Source of the DNA: Stereocaulon alpinum
Taxonomy: Eukaryota > Ascomycota > Lecanoromycetes > Lecanorales > Stereocaulaceae
Length of the DNA: 64,000 nucleotides
NCBI GenBank assembly: GCA_018257865.1
Contig: JAEUBA010000002.1
Coordinates: 558,001-622,000, forward strand
Reading direction: 5' to 3'
Numbering within the stretch: the stretch's first letter is position 1; the number at the start of each line of letters is the position of its first letter. The translations under genes were made by a program, and so were the position numbers. The notes beneath the pieces are model-generated. The model made no database searches. It had not been told where the DNA came from and saw nothing but the letters and a program-made list of their open reading frames with translations. Below, piece after piece: positions 46,850 to 61,287 of this stretch.

Positions 46850-49450
46850 TTATTAGGATTAGAAGAATATTAATCTAGCTATAATCCTACCTAAGCGGTA
46901 CTACGAATTCTTAGACGTCTTCTTAAGGAAGGACGTTAATACCTTACTACCCTATCACCCCTACGACTACGCTATTAAGTTAAAAGATAGGTAGTAACCT
47001 CTATTATCCTACCTATATAGTATAAGCTATAATAAGATCCTAGAACTCTAACGTTACCTTAATAAAAACCTAAGTAAAGGGTTTATCTAAGCTAGTTATT
47101 CCCCCGCTATATCCCCTATCCTATTTATTAAGAAGCCTAGCGGAGGCCTACGCTTTTACGTTAACTATTAAGGACTGAATATAGTAACTATAAAGAATTA
47201 GTACCCCTTACCCTTAATCTCTAAGACCTTAAATTAATTAAGTTATACTAAGGTATTTACTAAGTTAGATATTATCTCCGCGTTTAATCGCCTTCGGATT
47301 AGAGAAGGCGACGAGGAACTAATAGCGTTCTATACCTAATTCAGCTTATTTAAATACCTTATTATACTATTCGGATTATATAATAGCCCTGCCTCGTTCT
47401 AGTATTATATTAATAATACTCTAAGAGAGTTTTTAAATAAAACCTATACTACGTACCTTAATAATATCCTAATCTATAGCGATATCGAAGCTGAATATAA
47501 GATTTATATTTAATAAGTTCTCTAGAAGCTCCGTAAAGTAGGGCTATAAGTAAATATAACTAAGTACGACTTCTATATTAAAGAAGTTACCTACCTAGGA
47601 CTAATTATTACTACCTAGGGGATTAAGATAGATCCTAAGAAAATTAATACTATCTTAAATTAGCCTAAGCTCGCTAATATTAAGGACGTCTAGAGTTTCC
47701 TTAGATTCGCTAACTTCTATAGGCGTTTTATCTATAGGTTTAGTCAGCTAGTAGCGCTACTAACCGCCCTAACTAAGAAAGATATACTATTCGAATAGAA
47801 TAATAAGTGCTAAGCAGCCTTTAAGGCTCTAAAGAAAGCCTTTACCTCTAAGGTAATCCTAGTCTACTTCGACGCTAACTATAAGATTATAGTAGAAACT
47901 AACACTTCTAACTATATATTAGGAGGAATCCTATCTTAGTATAATAACTAAGATATACTACGCCCTATTACTTACTTCTTAAAGAAGTATAACCCCGCTA
48001 AGTATAACTATAAGATTTATAATAAAGAACTTATAGCTATTATCTACGCCTTTAAAGAATAGCGCCCTAAGCTAGAAGGCTCCGCCCTACCTATAGAGGT
48101 AATATCTAACTATAAAGCCTTAGAGTACTTTACCTTATCTAAAGAATTATCGCGCTGCTAAGCTAGATAAAGCGAATTCCTATCCTAATTCGACTATAAG
48201 ATTACCTACTGACTAGAAAAAGACGGTAGTAAACCTAATATATTAACTTATTAATTAGGAGATCTCCCTAAAGAGGGGGATATATTAGACCTTAGATACT
48301 AGTACTAGCACTAAACGATCCTTAAGTAGAGGAACCTAGCCTTAGAAGTCCTTACGGACTATACCTAAAGTATATCGCTAAGCGCGACTTCCCTAGCCCC
48401 AGCCCTAGTTCCCCTAGTTATAATAGTAACTACCCTAGATATCCTTATCTAGCCCTTCTAGCTATACCTTACCCTAATTTAGGTAACCTTAGTAGACCTA
48501 GAGGTAGACCTTAACCTAGAACCTTAGACCTTACCCTCGTCCTATAAACCTAAGTTAGATAGTAATAACCCTATTAACCCTAACGAAGACCCCCTTAACG
48601 TCCTAACCTAGTAGCTATAGGATAGAGCTAACGAAGCTAACTAGTTTATACCTAAAGTCCTAGAAATACTACGCTCTAGGGAAAGATATTATAGTAGAAT
48701 CCCCCTTATAGAGTACGAAGATAAGGACGGAGTCCTATACTTCTATAAGAAGCGGTATATCCCGAATTCTAATAAGCTACGGCTTCGCCTAGTTCAGCTA
48801 GCCTATAATAGTATTATAGGTAGCCACCTTAGTTATACGAAGTATTATAAGTTAATTAACTAAGCCTATTAATAGCTAAACGTCTATACTACCGTCTAGC
48901 GTTTCGTACGGAACTGCTATATATACTATAGAACTAAGCCCTCCTGCTAGCGTACCTAAGGTTAGCTGCGCCTATTACTACCTCCTTAATAATAATAGAG
49001 AGATATCTTAATAGACTATATAGGTCCTTTACTACCTTATACCTATAGGGGAATTACCTATCGGTATATCCTAGTCTTTATCGATTAATTAACTAAGATA
49101 CGACACCTCGTACCTACTACGTCTATAGAAGTAGACGAAGCCTATAATAGCTTCTACTAGAATATATAGAAGCTCTATAGATTACCTAATATCCTTATAT
49201 CTAATTAAGGATCCTAGTTTATATTAGACGTCTAGCAGTCTCTTTATAAGCGGCTTAGGATTAACCTACGAATATCTATAGGCTATCACCCGCAAACGGA
49301 TAGCTAAACTAAGCGCTTTAACGTAGTAATAGAACACTACCTTCGTATATATATTAATTATATATAGGATAATTAGGTAAAGTAGCTTCTAAAAGCGGAG
49401 TTCTCTAGTAATAATATAAACTCCTTTAGTACTCTAGCCTTACCTTTCTT
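46850..49450 (+). pseudogene. element B pol remnant (RT, RNase H, integrase)
   Basis: The order RT - RNase H - integrase is that of Ty3/gypsy. The catalytic YLDD reads YLNN (Asn codons at 47460-47465). Integrase remains include DFTKIRHLVPT-like and WEAF-like text, with SNQGSQF-like and ISIGYHPQTDG-like blocks at about 49190-49310, the latter broken by TAG. Inactive. Confidence 0.75.
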
Positions 49451-50520
49451 AGCTAATTATAATTAATACCCTTATATTAGGTTTAAACTAACTAAACCTT
49501 TACCCCTAAATCTTACTATCTAAGCCTATAACTATCTAATCGCTGCTAACGAATTTATAATATAAATAGAGACCCTTAACGACTACCTATAGGATAAGAT
49601 ACTAATCGCCTAAATAATCTTTAAGTCCTTAGCTAACTAGCGCTAACGCCCCTACCTAAAATACTTAGTAGATAACTAAGTATAGTTAAACGCTAAGAAC
49701 CTAAATACTGCGCGACCCTCTATTAAGTTAGATAACTATAATATTAGCCCCTTCTAAGTCTCTAAGATCTTTAATAACCCCCTTATAGTTTAGTTAGACC
49801 TACTACCGTCTATAAAAGTCTACCCTATCTTCTATACTAGCTTACTATAGCTAGTAGCTAATAATCCCCTACTTAGATAAGTTTAACTACCCTAAGAACC
49901 TATAATTACTAAAGACGGCTAACGTAAATAGTATATTAATAGTATCTTAAACTCTAAGTACGACCGTAGATATAGCCTACTACTACTAAAGTATTATATT
50001 AATTAGGAAGGCTACGTAGCGACGTAGGAACTATTTTAATATCTAAACTACTATTAATAAGCTATTAATAAGTACTACGCCTTAAAGCCTAGCGCTACTA
50101 GTCCCTACTAATCCCTATATACTATTTAAGGCTACCGCTATAAGGAGCCTTTACCTACTTAATTCTTACCCTCGCCTCGCTTAGTCCTCGCCTTATTAAG
50201 GATTACTATATTACTATACTAGCTTAATATTAACTTAAGTTAATATTAATCCTTAATAGACTCTCGCCTAGTCCCCGCCTTACCTTATTCTATACTTTAA
50301 AAAAGTATTAACCTAACTTAGAAAGAGTTACCCTAGTCCTTACCTCACCCCGCCTTATCTTAATTACGACTCTAAATAAGTTAAGCCCTGCTTAGTCCTA
50401 ACTCTAAAAGAGTTAAGTTCTCGCCTTACTATACCTATCTAGTCCTTATCCCGTCTCGCTAAGTCTCTACCTTACTACTATATACCTCTTATAGGAGCTC
50501 AACCTTAAAGAGGGGGCTAC

Positions 50521-50858
50521 TATTATAGTATAGCCTTATAAGCTATACCTACTATATTAACGCTAAGACTCACCGTATCCTAGATAACTAGGTTTATTAA
50601 ATAAGGTCTAATATTTATTAGATACTAGCGCGATAGGTCCCTAAACCTAATATTAACCTAAGTTAATATCGACCCTTAGTAGGCCTAGCCTAGCCTAGCT
50701 GGGATTCCCTATTAGGAAATAAGCTTTAGTAGCTCCTATATCTAAAGCTACTACCCCCGTCCTATTCCTATTTCCTTATCTTTTATCTTAGCTTACTCCT
50801 GTACCTAAGTCCTTGCTATAGAATTAATTATACCTCGTCCACGTCCCGTTCCCTGACA
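50521..50858 (+). repeat. element B, 3' LTR (338 bp)
   Basis: Direct repeat of 43525-43862; ends CGTTCCCTGACA, followed by the CGTAG target duplication. Confidence 0.93.
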
Positions 50859-50863
50859 CGTAG

Positions 50864-53371
50864 TATCTAAATAGAGTAGTTATATATTAATATAGTTACT
50901 AAGTAGCTAGAACTAGGGTCTATAAAAGATATACTAGTCTTCCTTAGCTTCGTAGGCTTCTATTAGCAATTTATAAAAGGCTTTTCGCAGATCGTAGCGC
51001 CTTTAACCGACCTAACCTAAGGAAGTAAAAAGGGCGAAGTTAAGTAACCCTTTATATTTAATAATATTATATATAAGGCGTTTTAAATACTTAAGTAAGT
51101 ATTTACTACCGTACCTATCCTAGAATACTATAACTAGGAGTAAGCGCTTAGAATAGAAACTAATACTTCTAAAGTAGGTATAGATAGAGTACTTAGCTAG
51201 TTAGGTAAGGATAAGTAGTAGTATCCTATTATATTCTTTAGCTATAAATTTAAAGGAGTAGAGATATACTAGGATACGTATAATAAAGAACTATATATAA
51301 TTATACTAGGATTTAAGTACTAGAGGTACTACTTATAAGGTAGTAAATACCTAATCTATATAATTACTAATTATAATAACCTTCGTTGCTTTATAACTAT
51401 AAAGGAGCTTAATATAAAGTAGATTCGCTAAGCTAAGAAGTTAGCTGCGTTTAACTTTATAATTAAATACTATAAGGGAAAACTTAACCCTGCGGATATA
51501 CCGTTAAGAAGGCCTAATATTATTAAACTAAACGGTAGCGAGGATAGTAATAAAGACTTCCTCCCTACCTTATAAAGTAAGCTCCGTAATTAGGAATATT
51601 AACCTAATATATAGGAATGTAATAGCGTACCTATAAGTATTAAACTAGTAGTATTAATAGCGTAACTAGATAGTATTACTATTATAGATACCTAAGTTAT
51701 AGACTTAGATAAGAAGGTATTTAATAAATAGACTTATATTCTAGATATTATATAGTTATCCCGACTTCTAGTTTACTAAGTTTTAGAGTCGGAGAGGTCT
51801 TATTTAGATTTACGAGAACTAATAGTAGTATAGCTACTTAAGCTATAGCGGAAGGATACTTTTATTATTAAGTAGGAGTAGCGCTAAAGGTACGTAACTA
51901 AATTAGATAAGCTTTCGAAATAGGGTATAAGTAAGGATAGACTACTATATTATAGCCTAGCAGTTTATATACTAAGCGACCTAGTAACGAAGGAAGAGAT
52001 CCTTTATATAAATTATAATAACCCTAGTACTAAATACTTTAGTCGTAAGCGTACTGAAGAAGGTATTAGGTCTAAATATTATTAGCCTAGTATAATAGGT
52101 AATATTAGAGAGTACGTTTATAGTTACTTAGATTATTAGAGGGTATAAGTATATTACTATAAGCTATACGGTAAACTAACCTTAATCCTACTAGGTAGTA
52201 TAACGCCTTTCTATACTATAATAATAGACTTTATTATAGATATACCCCCTACTAAGGACGTATATATAGGAAAGACTTATAATACGATCTTAGTCTTAGT
52301 AGATAAGCTTATAAAATATATAATATATATAGTAACTATAAAAGACTTAATAATAAATAACTTAGTAGATATAATATAGAGGGAATTCCTCTTATTATAA
52401 GGTATAATATAAGAATTAATTACGGATTAAGGCTCGCTATTTACTAGTAAGTTCTAGATAACGCTTTACTAGTACTTAGGTACGAAGTATAAGCTTAGTA
52501 CTACGTTCCACCCTTAAATAAATAGTTAGACTAAGAGGTAGAACTAAGTACTTAAATACTACCTATAAGTATACTATAACTATAAGTAGGATAATTAGCC
52601 GGAATTACTACTAATAGCGATATTCGTATATAATAATAGTATATACGTAAGTACTAAGCGAACCCCGTAAGACCTACTAATAGGCTATATAGTAGATTTA
52701 GGTAGTACTTCTAAGGGTAGAAGCTTAGAAGGGGAGGTACCGCTTACTATAGAGCGAGTAGAATAGTTACGTAAATCCTAATTATATTTAAAAGGGATAT
52801 AGGAGTAAGCTGCTAAGTAGTAAGTAAAGTACTATAATAGTAACTATAAAGCTATAACCTTTAAGGAGGGTAATAAAGTACTACTATAAAGTATAAATAT
52901 ACGTACCTTACGCCTAAAGAAGAAGCTTAATTATAGGTAACTAAGACTATTTAAGGTACTAGAGAAGATAGGTAAGTAAGTATATAAACTAAAACTTTCT
53001 ACTAAATATAGTAGGATTTATCTAGTATTCTATATATTAATACTAGAACCTTAGTATTTATAAGGTAATAACCTAAAACTATAAGCAGTCCTTATCGACG
53101 ATAAAGAGGAATAGGAAGTTAATAAGGTACTAGATAAGAGGACTAGTAATAGCTACCTTAAGTATCTTATTAAGTAGAAGGATACTTACCTTTATAAGGA
53201 TTTATAGAAACTAGTTAAGTTTCTTAGTAATATAAAGAACTCTATTAGGGATTTCGAGCGAGTAAGTAAGTAAGTAACTATAGTATAGTAAGACCCTAAG
53301 TTATAAGTAAGTAAAAGATAAGGTAGGCTATAAAAGAGGGGATAGCTAGTAACTTAAAATAAGGTTTATAG
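50864..53371 (+). pseudogene. element A pol remnant, third part (RNase H and integrase)
   Basis: Continues element A after element B: chimeric tether GFYRQFIKGFSQ-like at 50945-50990, RNase H at about 51080-51400 (VGIDRVLSQLGKD-like, KELYIIILGFKYW-like), integrase core at about 52240-52640 (DFIIDIPPTKDVYIG, ELITD.GSLFTSKF, YNNSIYVSTKRTP). Stops throughout. Ends at the left border of element C. Confidence 0.75.
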
Positions 53372-53694
53372 TGTAGTAGTGTAGATAGTGCAGCTGTAGG
53401 CTTCTTAGTAGCAGGCGGTAATTAGTTAGTAGACGTTAGTTAGTCAGCGATTAGTTAGTAAGGGCTTAGCCTTAGGGACCTTTATATAGTAACGAATATT
53501 ACTATATCTTAGATTATTAATATATTCTTTTCTATATGTAATTATTCTAGCAACAGGCAGTCTTTATAGTTAATAGTCTTTAATTCTACCTCCGTCTTAT
53601 TCGCTTCTACCTCCGTCTTATATATAGTATCCTTATACTTACGATTCTACTATTAAGCCCTCTTAACCGACGCTCTTACCCCTATACGTTAATA
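53372..53694 (+). repeat. element C, 5' LTR (323 bp)
   Basis: Same length as and very similar to 60965-61287; differences are transitions (TGTAGTAGTG here, TATAGTAGTA there). Confidence 0.93.
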
Positions 53695-54479
53695 TTAGAG
53701 CCGAAGGCGGGGCCTTCTTATAAGAGGCTTATTTAGTAAATTAGCGGTATACAGTCTATATATACTATTCTTTTTAGTAATTTAGTAATTTAGCGGTAGG
53801 AAACGTCCTAACCCTAAAAAACGAAATTATAACTTGCGAATATACTTTTAGTTTCTAGTACTATCGACGGAAGGCGTGCTAATACTGCTAATTTAGTAAT
53901 AGAGGTAGTATCCGGGTCTTTAGGGTCCTAGAAAAATAAGGATTAAAAATAGCAGTAAGAATAAATATTAGACGAAAGCGGATTACTAGGAGTTAGTTGT
54001 CGGGAGCTAGCGTATTAATAAAGCGGAGAGGAAGGCAGATAGGCCTAAAATACTAGGATTATAAAGATAAAAAGGATTAATAGACGCGATAGTCTTTAGA
54101 ATTATAAGAATCCTAGGAAGAAGGCGAATAATAGTTTCTATAGTTATCTTAGGAAGCTAAGTTAATATCGCTATATATTATTATCTCTCTATTACTTCTA
54201 ATTTAGCAGCTGATCTTAGTAGCGATAAGTTCTCTACGGATTCTCCAGCTCGCCGTTAACGAATTCTTATTTAATAGGATAAGTTCGAGTAGAAGACCTA
54301 TAGACTAGCAGTACTTAGTAAGTAGGAAGTTAAAATTATTAGTACCTAATTCTCCTACTACTTTAAAGATATCGCCCGAAACCTCCGCAGATACCCTATC
54401 CTCTTCCCCCTCTACCTCACTACTTCTAACGTAAGACGAAACGAATATACTAGATATACTAGCTATACCTGCTGCACTA

Positions 54480-57400
54480 ATCCTAGTAGCACTTACTAGG
54501 CGTTAGATACTATTACTAATACCGTTCCTAAGTGCCCCTAAAGCCCTATACTTTAGCGGAAGTAATATAACGGAGTTCTTATAGAGGTTCGAGATAATAT
54601 ATAGCGAATACGGACTAATGCTAGAGGAAATATTTAAGAAACTACCGTAGTATTACGAAAGAATAATTAGTAACTATATTAAGGTAATTCCGGAATACTT
54701 ATATAGGGACGGAGTAGGTCTATTTAAGGTAATAAGGAAGGACTACTAGAAGTATAACTATAATTAATAGATTAACTCCCGTAATTTCCTAGAAACGCTG
54801 AAAGCTAAGCTGCGTACGGAAAAAGATAACCTTAAGTAGTACTACTAGTAGTTTTATACTATCTCTTACTACCTTATAGAACGCAAATAACTTAAGGTAT
54901 ATACCTAAGTAATATAGTTTATCTAAGGCCTCCTACTAAAGGTTCGTAAAAAGGTTATCCGTAAGGTTAGATATAATCCGGATAACGTAGAGACTATAGA
55001 CTATAATAAGATTTTAAAGGCTATATTAACGATCGCTAACTCCGAGTATATTATAGAAGGATTTACGGTTAGTAAGGCGGAGATAGATAATCTAAGTAAT
55101 ATTATAGATAACTATTAGACGAAAGTAACCTTTAGTCCTACTAACTAGTATAATACCCCTATTTCTAAGCCTATACCGAGCTCTATAATTAATAATAATA
55201 GAATTAAGTCGATAACTAAGGCCTTAGAGAATCTAACGTTAATAACGTAAGTAATAGCGAACTATATAGGTATAATATAAGGATTAGGGCTATCGCTAAC
55301 TTCGTCTAGAACTAATACGGGTATAGTAGCTAATACTAAAGCTATAATTAACGAAGACTATTACTACTATAGTAGTAAGTATCGTCGAACCTATTACGCT
55401 AACTTTAACGCTGCCTGTGCTGAAGGTAAGATCTATCTAAATCGAGAGAATCGGATTTATCTAGGACGGAGCGGAGATAGTAACGAACTATTATAGCTAA
55501 TATATATATAACTATAGAAGGTAACTATAGAGAACGCTATATAAAACGTAGTATAAAGATAGCAGGAAAGGTAAAACGCGCCAGCTGTTTATACTTCTTC
55601 TCTAAGACTAGGAGAGTTATATAATAGCGATATAACTACGGATACTAATAACGAAACAGAATTAGCGGTAGTAGAGGTTTAGGCTGCTAGACCTATAGGA
55701 TAATTAGGTAGTAGAAGTTCCTCTCAGCTATAAGGAAAGGCTACGTAAGAAGATTATCTCCTAGTAGTAAAAACTATTCGCCCTAGCGAATATACGAATA
55801 TAAGTCTATTTAGGCGACCCGCCTCTATAGTAAATTAGGATTTCTTAGGCCTAGTAATAGTATAGGCTCGTAAGAGAAATAATTAGTTAAAGACTACAGA
55901 GGATATAGAAATACTAGACGTAGGTACTAAGGTAATAAAGTAGAATTAGAAGATATCTAGTAGTAAAGAGAGACGCTGGAAGCTTACTAAGTAGTTAAAG
56001 GACGAAGATAATCTAGTTTACTTACTAAGTAAGATCCTAGATATACCGGTAAATAATCTTAAGGTTCGTAAGTTAATTAGGTACTTGCCTACGTTATATA
56101 AGTTATTCTTCTAAAGCCTAGATAAGTTAGATATACCAGCGGAGAGAGCTATAGGAGATTTATAATAGCGAAGTAACGTCTTAGAGCTAAAAGCTAGTAG
56201 TACTTAACTAGGACTAGCCTTATAGGCGAATAATATCATAACGGAACCTAATACTAGAATATAGTACCTTAGTTCTAAGACGCTACTAGTAGTAGTAGGG
56301 TATCCGATAGTCTAAGTTACTATTTTCGATACTAGGGTAAAGGCACTAATCGATAGTAGTACTAAGATTTACCTAATATCTTAGCGAGTAGCGGATAAGC
56401 TTAGTCTTCCTATCTAAACTAGTTAGAACTTAAGTATAGTCGCTGCTACTAGCTATAGGGCGAAGTTCGTTAGTATTTATATAGATATACTAGTAGAGAT
56501 TAGTAATATTATAACGCCTATATATATACTTATAGTTAAATATTCGGATTTCGACTTGATTCTGGGACGCCTATTCGAGCGAAGGTCTTATATAAGGACG
56601 GTAAATAATAACGATAGTTTACTAACTACCTAAATCTTCTCTACGGATAGTAGTATATTAACTACTATCTAATTAGCGATAGCGGCTTATCTATAGAACC
56701 GTACTATTACTAATATATTTACTTTAAAAGACTAGGCGGGCGCTAAACTAGGCTAGTATCTATATTAAAGAAGACTAGTAGCCTAGATATTTAAGGAAGG
56801 AATAGGTAGTTTATAGATATTTTAGGGTTTTTAGACTTAGATTTTAATTTTATTTATTTATTTATATTAACTAGTTTTAAGAGGGCTTCTATAGTCTAAC
56901 TATCGAAGCGATTTAATATTCTGTTACTACAGTACTCTAACGAAGCCTAAGTGTAGACTATATATAAGCGGAAAGCGTAGAAGGTACGGCTAGTAGACTC
57001 TTTATACTTAGATAGAACAGGTCTTAATAGATTAGGTTAGAAAGACGAGATCTTAGAAAGAGAACGGTAGGGCTATTATTATAAGCAGGGACTATATAAG
57101 CGTTAGTTAATTCCGAAATTCTCGATACTAGCCAAAGGGACGCGTTTAACTAACGAGAGGGTAGTATTAATATAGATTAGTATTAATCTATTACCTTAGG
57201 AGAAGGATCTACTAATATAAGTACTATATAATCGGGAGGCAGTATTATCCTAGGACTTCTTAGAGATTAGGAAGGTACGCAGCGCAGTAGTAGTACTATA
57301 GTAGATCTAAACGGTCCCGTATATAGCGTAGTAAGCACTAGGTTTTCCGATCCTAAGGGCCTTAACTAGGATAGTAGTTAAAATACTTAAAGACCGGATA

Positions 57401-59720
57401 TCTAGTAGTCTACTTAAACTATACTATAGGCCTTACCGTAACCCTTAGTTTCTAGTAAAGAAGAAGTCTAGTAAATATTAGATAGTAAATATAGCTATAA
57501 ATATTAATAAAGTAACCGTCTAGGATATAAATCTTCCGCCGTTAGTTAATAAATTCTTAGAGGAATTCGCTAGAATATAGATAACCTTATTAATTAATTT
57601 CTTTTTAGGATATAATTAAATTAAACTCGATAGTCGCTACTATAACTTAACTATATTTATAACGCCGCTAGGCTTACTGCGTTAGACGATGCTGCCCTAA
57701 GGTATAACTAACTCCGTTACTTAGTTCGTACGTATTATAGTAAAGATTCTTACTAATTTAATTCCAACTATTTACTAGCTATTTCTGGACGATATTAGTG
57801 TGAAGGGCCCGTATTTATAATATTAGGATATCAAAGTTATTCCTAGAGTGCAGCGATTCGTCTTAGAATATATCCAGAATCTAGATAAGGTGCTTGCTAA
57901 TATTAAACGTTTAGGTATAACTATCTCCGGTGAAAAGTTATAGTTCTATATAGAAGGAATTAAGATTATAGGCTTTATATATAACGCTCGTAGAAGATTA
58001 CCTAAATTAGTAAAGATTACGAAGGTAGTCGATTAGGAACTATATTATAATCTTATAGGTATATATATATTTATCGGGCTGTATATCTACTACTATATAT
58101 AGGTAAAGGATTTTACTATTATTACTATACCGATCTACTATCTCTTTCGCTGTGAAGTACTATTCGTATAGGGAGATAAGTAGCAGGCGTTAATAGATCT
58201 CTTAAAGGAGGCGCTAATATCTATACCTACCCTACGTACGCTTAATTATAGTAAAGGTGCTAGTAAGATTATCCTCGCAGTAGATATAAGTCTTTAAGGA
58301 TAAGGCGCAGTACTCTAATAAGTAGATTCGGTAATAGGTAAATAGTATCCTAGTAGATACGAAAGCGGACTATAGACTAAGTAGGAGTCTAAGTATAACG
58401 CAGGGAAATATAAATATTAAGGAGTATTAAAGGTACTTAAGAAGTTCCGCTTTTAGCTATACGAAGTTTATTTTACTATTAAGATTAATACGAATACTCT
58501 AGTAGCCTAGCTAAACTAGTTAGCGACGGACCTACTAGGTATACTAGTAATAAGATAGCTTACTTAGATTCAACTTTTTAACTTTAATATATATTACGTT
58601 CCTAGTACGAAGTATAGTGCTACTAATAGTCTCTCCTACTACCCCTATAGTTCTGCTAAGAAGGAAGAAGGTACTATTAAATAGGATATCGATAACTTTA
58701 TTAATACTAAGCTGAACCTAATTTCTGTCTATCTAATTACGGTAGAGGAAGATACTAGTATAGAAGTACTTAATAGTAGCTACTCTAAGTATTTATAGCA
58801 GATTATATAATACCTTACTATAATAGCGCAGCCCTTAGATATACTTAGTAGTAAAGAGTTCCGGTTATTTAAATAGTAGGTAATAAAGTTCCTTATTAAA
58901 GATAAGTATCTATTTCGTTAAGCTAGTAAGAATATTCCGTTACGGCGTATCGTTAATTTATTATAAGACTAATAATAGATTCTATAGGAATTATATAATA
59001 ATAGTAGATACTAAGGTAGAGAAGATACCTATCGCTATATTATAGACTAATACTAGTAGGAGTCGCTATACGAAGATAGTGCTATATATATACGGATATA
59101 TAATTCCTATTAACGACGATTAACGCAGCGAGAAGAAGAGGCGCTTTATCTAACCTAGGTATTAGGGATATAGTAGAAAGTAGCTATCGACGTAGTCTAT
59201 ATACCGCTACGGGAGAATAAGAATTACTTAGTAGTTACTTATAACTATTTCTTAGGGTAGCTAGAAGCTTATATATTAAGTACTGCTACGTTAATAGCGG
59301 TGGCGCAGTTCCTATATAAAGACGTTATCTACCGATATAGTTACTTCTAACGATTAGTACTTAACGGAGGACTAGAGAATAAAGATATAGTTAGTAATCT
59401 CGCTTAGAGATACTAGATCTAGAGAGTCGTTACCTCTACGTATTACCTATAAGCGAATAGGATAGTCGAACGTAGCTATTAGCTAATTATAAATAGACTT
59501 GCTAAGATAACGGACGGAGGCTGCTATAATTAGGTTCGAAACCTATATATAATCCTTTAGGCAGATAGGATAATAGTGAAGAGAACTACTAGGATATTAC
59601 TATATAGGATTAACTACGGAAATAATACTATATTACCGATTAAACTTACTAACCCTATATAGCAGATTCTTAACTAGGAATATATATAATCGACTGCGGA
59701 ACTACTAGCTCTACGTATAA
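54480..59720 (+). pseudogene. element C gag and pol remnants
   Basis: Gag-like domain, then protease with DTRVKALIDSSTKI-type active-site text (Thr-Gly after Asp changed), reverse transcriptase with the catalytic Asp pair intact (codons GAC and GAT at 57788-57793), and an integrase with the NGGPENKD-like core. Many TAG/TAA in place of Trp and Gln. Some stretches keep 30-60 open codons, so C is slightly less damaged than A. Confidence 0.75.
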
Positions 59721-60964
59721 GATAATTACAGCGCTACGACGAGGATCTGGAAGAAATAGCGTTATTTCTAAAAAGAATACGGGAGTCTTATAAGGAGTTA
59801 TTTAATAATAGATATCGAATTCGCCTAACTTTATTCGCTATTAATAATCTAGTACTCCTATATAATACTAAGCTAGAGAAGTCGTATTCCTATAAGCTAA
59901 CCTTTCGATAGTTAGGCCCGTTCTATATCGCTGAGGTAAATACGGATAAAGGCACGTATATTCTAAAGGAACTAGATAAGTTAATAATAAAGGGGACTAT
60001 AAATAGTAGTTAACTAAAACGCTTTTATATACGAGCTGAACTTAATACTAGCGATAATAAATTTTTAGCTGATACTAGAAGCGAAGATATAGATAAAGAT
60101 ATAAGTATTAATAGTAGGGTAGAGTAACAGCTCCGCCTAAGGCGGCGAAGTAATTAACTAGCTGTAGAAGAAGTAGCTTTACCTTTACCTAAGTAGGGCT
60201 TCTTAATTATAGTACTACCTTTACGACTAGATTAGCTACTAGACTTTATTTATACTTCCTAGGGATAGGAAGTTAATTAGGGGGGGTTAAGGATATTTAT
60301 TAACCTTTACTATATACTGCTACTAGCGATAATACCTTTATATATATATACCTACTATTCTCCCCTCGAATCGTAGAACTTCTAATTATAATATATCTAT
60401 ATATATATCCTACTCTTAAGTCTTACTTAGACGGATTATTAGCGTAGGCACTAGCTATAATATAGTAGCTAGTACCCCCCCCCCTACGTAACTTCGTCCC
60501 TAATTTCGGCGGTAAGCGCCCCAGCTGAGTATAATATACTACGAAAATAGTTATCGCTTAACCTCACTTAGCAAATTTTCGTATCTTTTAAGCCTTAAAG
60601 CTGCTATTACACCTAATACTAGTCTCCCTAGTATCAGTCTACTGCGGATAATAGTACTTTAAATCTAACTTCCTTTTCCTAGTATCTAGGCTCCGATTAG
60701 GGAGAATAGGCTCTATATTACGTTTTATAAAGGTCCGCAAGGGATTAAGGCTGTTACTAGGAACCCTTTATTATATAATACCTATTCCTTTAGGGCTAAC
60801 GCCCCTAATCTTAGTTACTAGACCGCGTGCAGCCAGTAATAATATTAAAATTTCGGGTAGATCCCTATTATAGGACCGTCGGTCGAACTAGTAAGTAAAC
60901 GTATTATTTCGTAGTAGGGTTAATTAATAGTTATAGGACGACTATTAAATAGGGGGGGGACGTA

Positions 60965-61287
60965 TATAGTAGTATAGACAGTGCAGCTACAGGCTTCTTA
61001 GTAGCAGGCGGTAATTAGTTAGTAGACGTTAGTTAGTTAGCGATTAGTTAGTAAGGGCTTAGCCTTAGGGACCTTTATATAGTAACGAATATTACTATAT
61101 CTTAGATTATTAATATATTCTTTTCTATATGTAATTATTCTAGTAATAGGTAGTCTTTATAGTTAATAGTCTTTAATTCTACCTCCGTCTTATTCGCTTC
61201 TACCTCCGTCTTACATATAGTATCCTTACACTTACGATTCTACTATTAAGCCCTCTTAACCGACGCCCTTACCCCCACACGTTGACA
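60965..61287 (+). repeat. element C, 3' LTR (323 bp)
   Basis: Direct repeat of 53372-53694; ends CACACGTTGACA, followed by ATAGG and the resumed sequence of element A. Confidence 0.93.

Larger units (their letters stand above)
43525..50858 (+). mobile_element. element B: complete but RIP-degraded Ty3/gypsy retrotransposon inside A
   Basis: 7334 bp with two LTRs of 338 bp each (43525-43862, 50521-50858), starting TGTTATGG and ending TGACA (TAATA in the left copy), flanked by the 5 bp duplication CGTAG (43520-43524 and 50859-50863). A purine tract AAAGAGGGGGCTAC precedes the 3' LTR. Plus-strand pol is readable: reverse transcriptase at about 47070-47520 (SPILFIKKPSGGLRFYVNY, VFTKLDIISAFNRLRI, YLNNILIYS), RNase H at about 47870-48190, integrase zinc and core regions at about 48780-49440. 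The gag region contains a 48 bp tandem repeat. All frames are full of TAG/TAA. Inserted in element A's reverse transcriptase, so younger than A. Confidence 0.92.
53372..61287 (+). mobile_element. element C: complete but RIP-degraded Ty3/gypsy retrotransposon inside A
   Basis: 7916 bp with two 323 bp LTRs (53372-53694, 60965-61287), starting TGTAGTAGTG and ending TGACA (TAATA on the left); flanking ATAG at 53368-53371 and 61288-61291 is the likely target duplication. Plus-strand coding remnants: gag-like text at about 54530-55180 (ALYFSGSNITEFL, FEIIYSEYGLMLEEI), aspartic protease at about 56330-56600, reverse transcriptase at about 57410-57840 containing FLDDISVKGP, integrase at about 59300-59560 (NGGLENKDIVSNLA, RVVTSTYYL). 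The VKGP extension after the YxDD box marks a gypsy lineage different from A and B. A purine tract (ATAGGGGGGGGACG) precedes the 3' LTR. Inactive. Confidence 0.92.

Noticed and set aside
59515..59545. TAGGTTCGAAACC, resembling a tRNA B box
   Set aside because: No matching A box or cloverleaf around it and it lies in the integrase remnant of element C.
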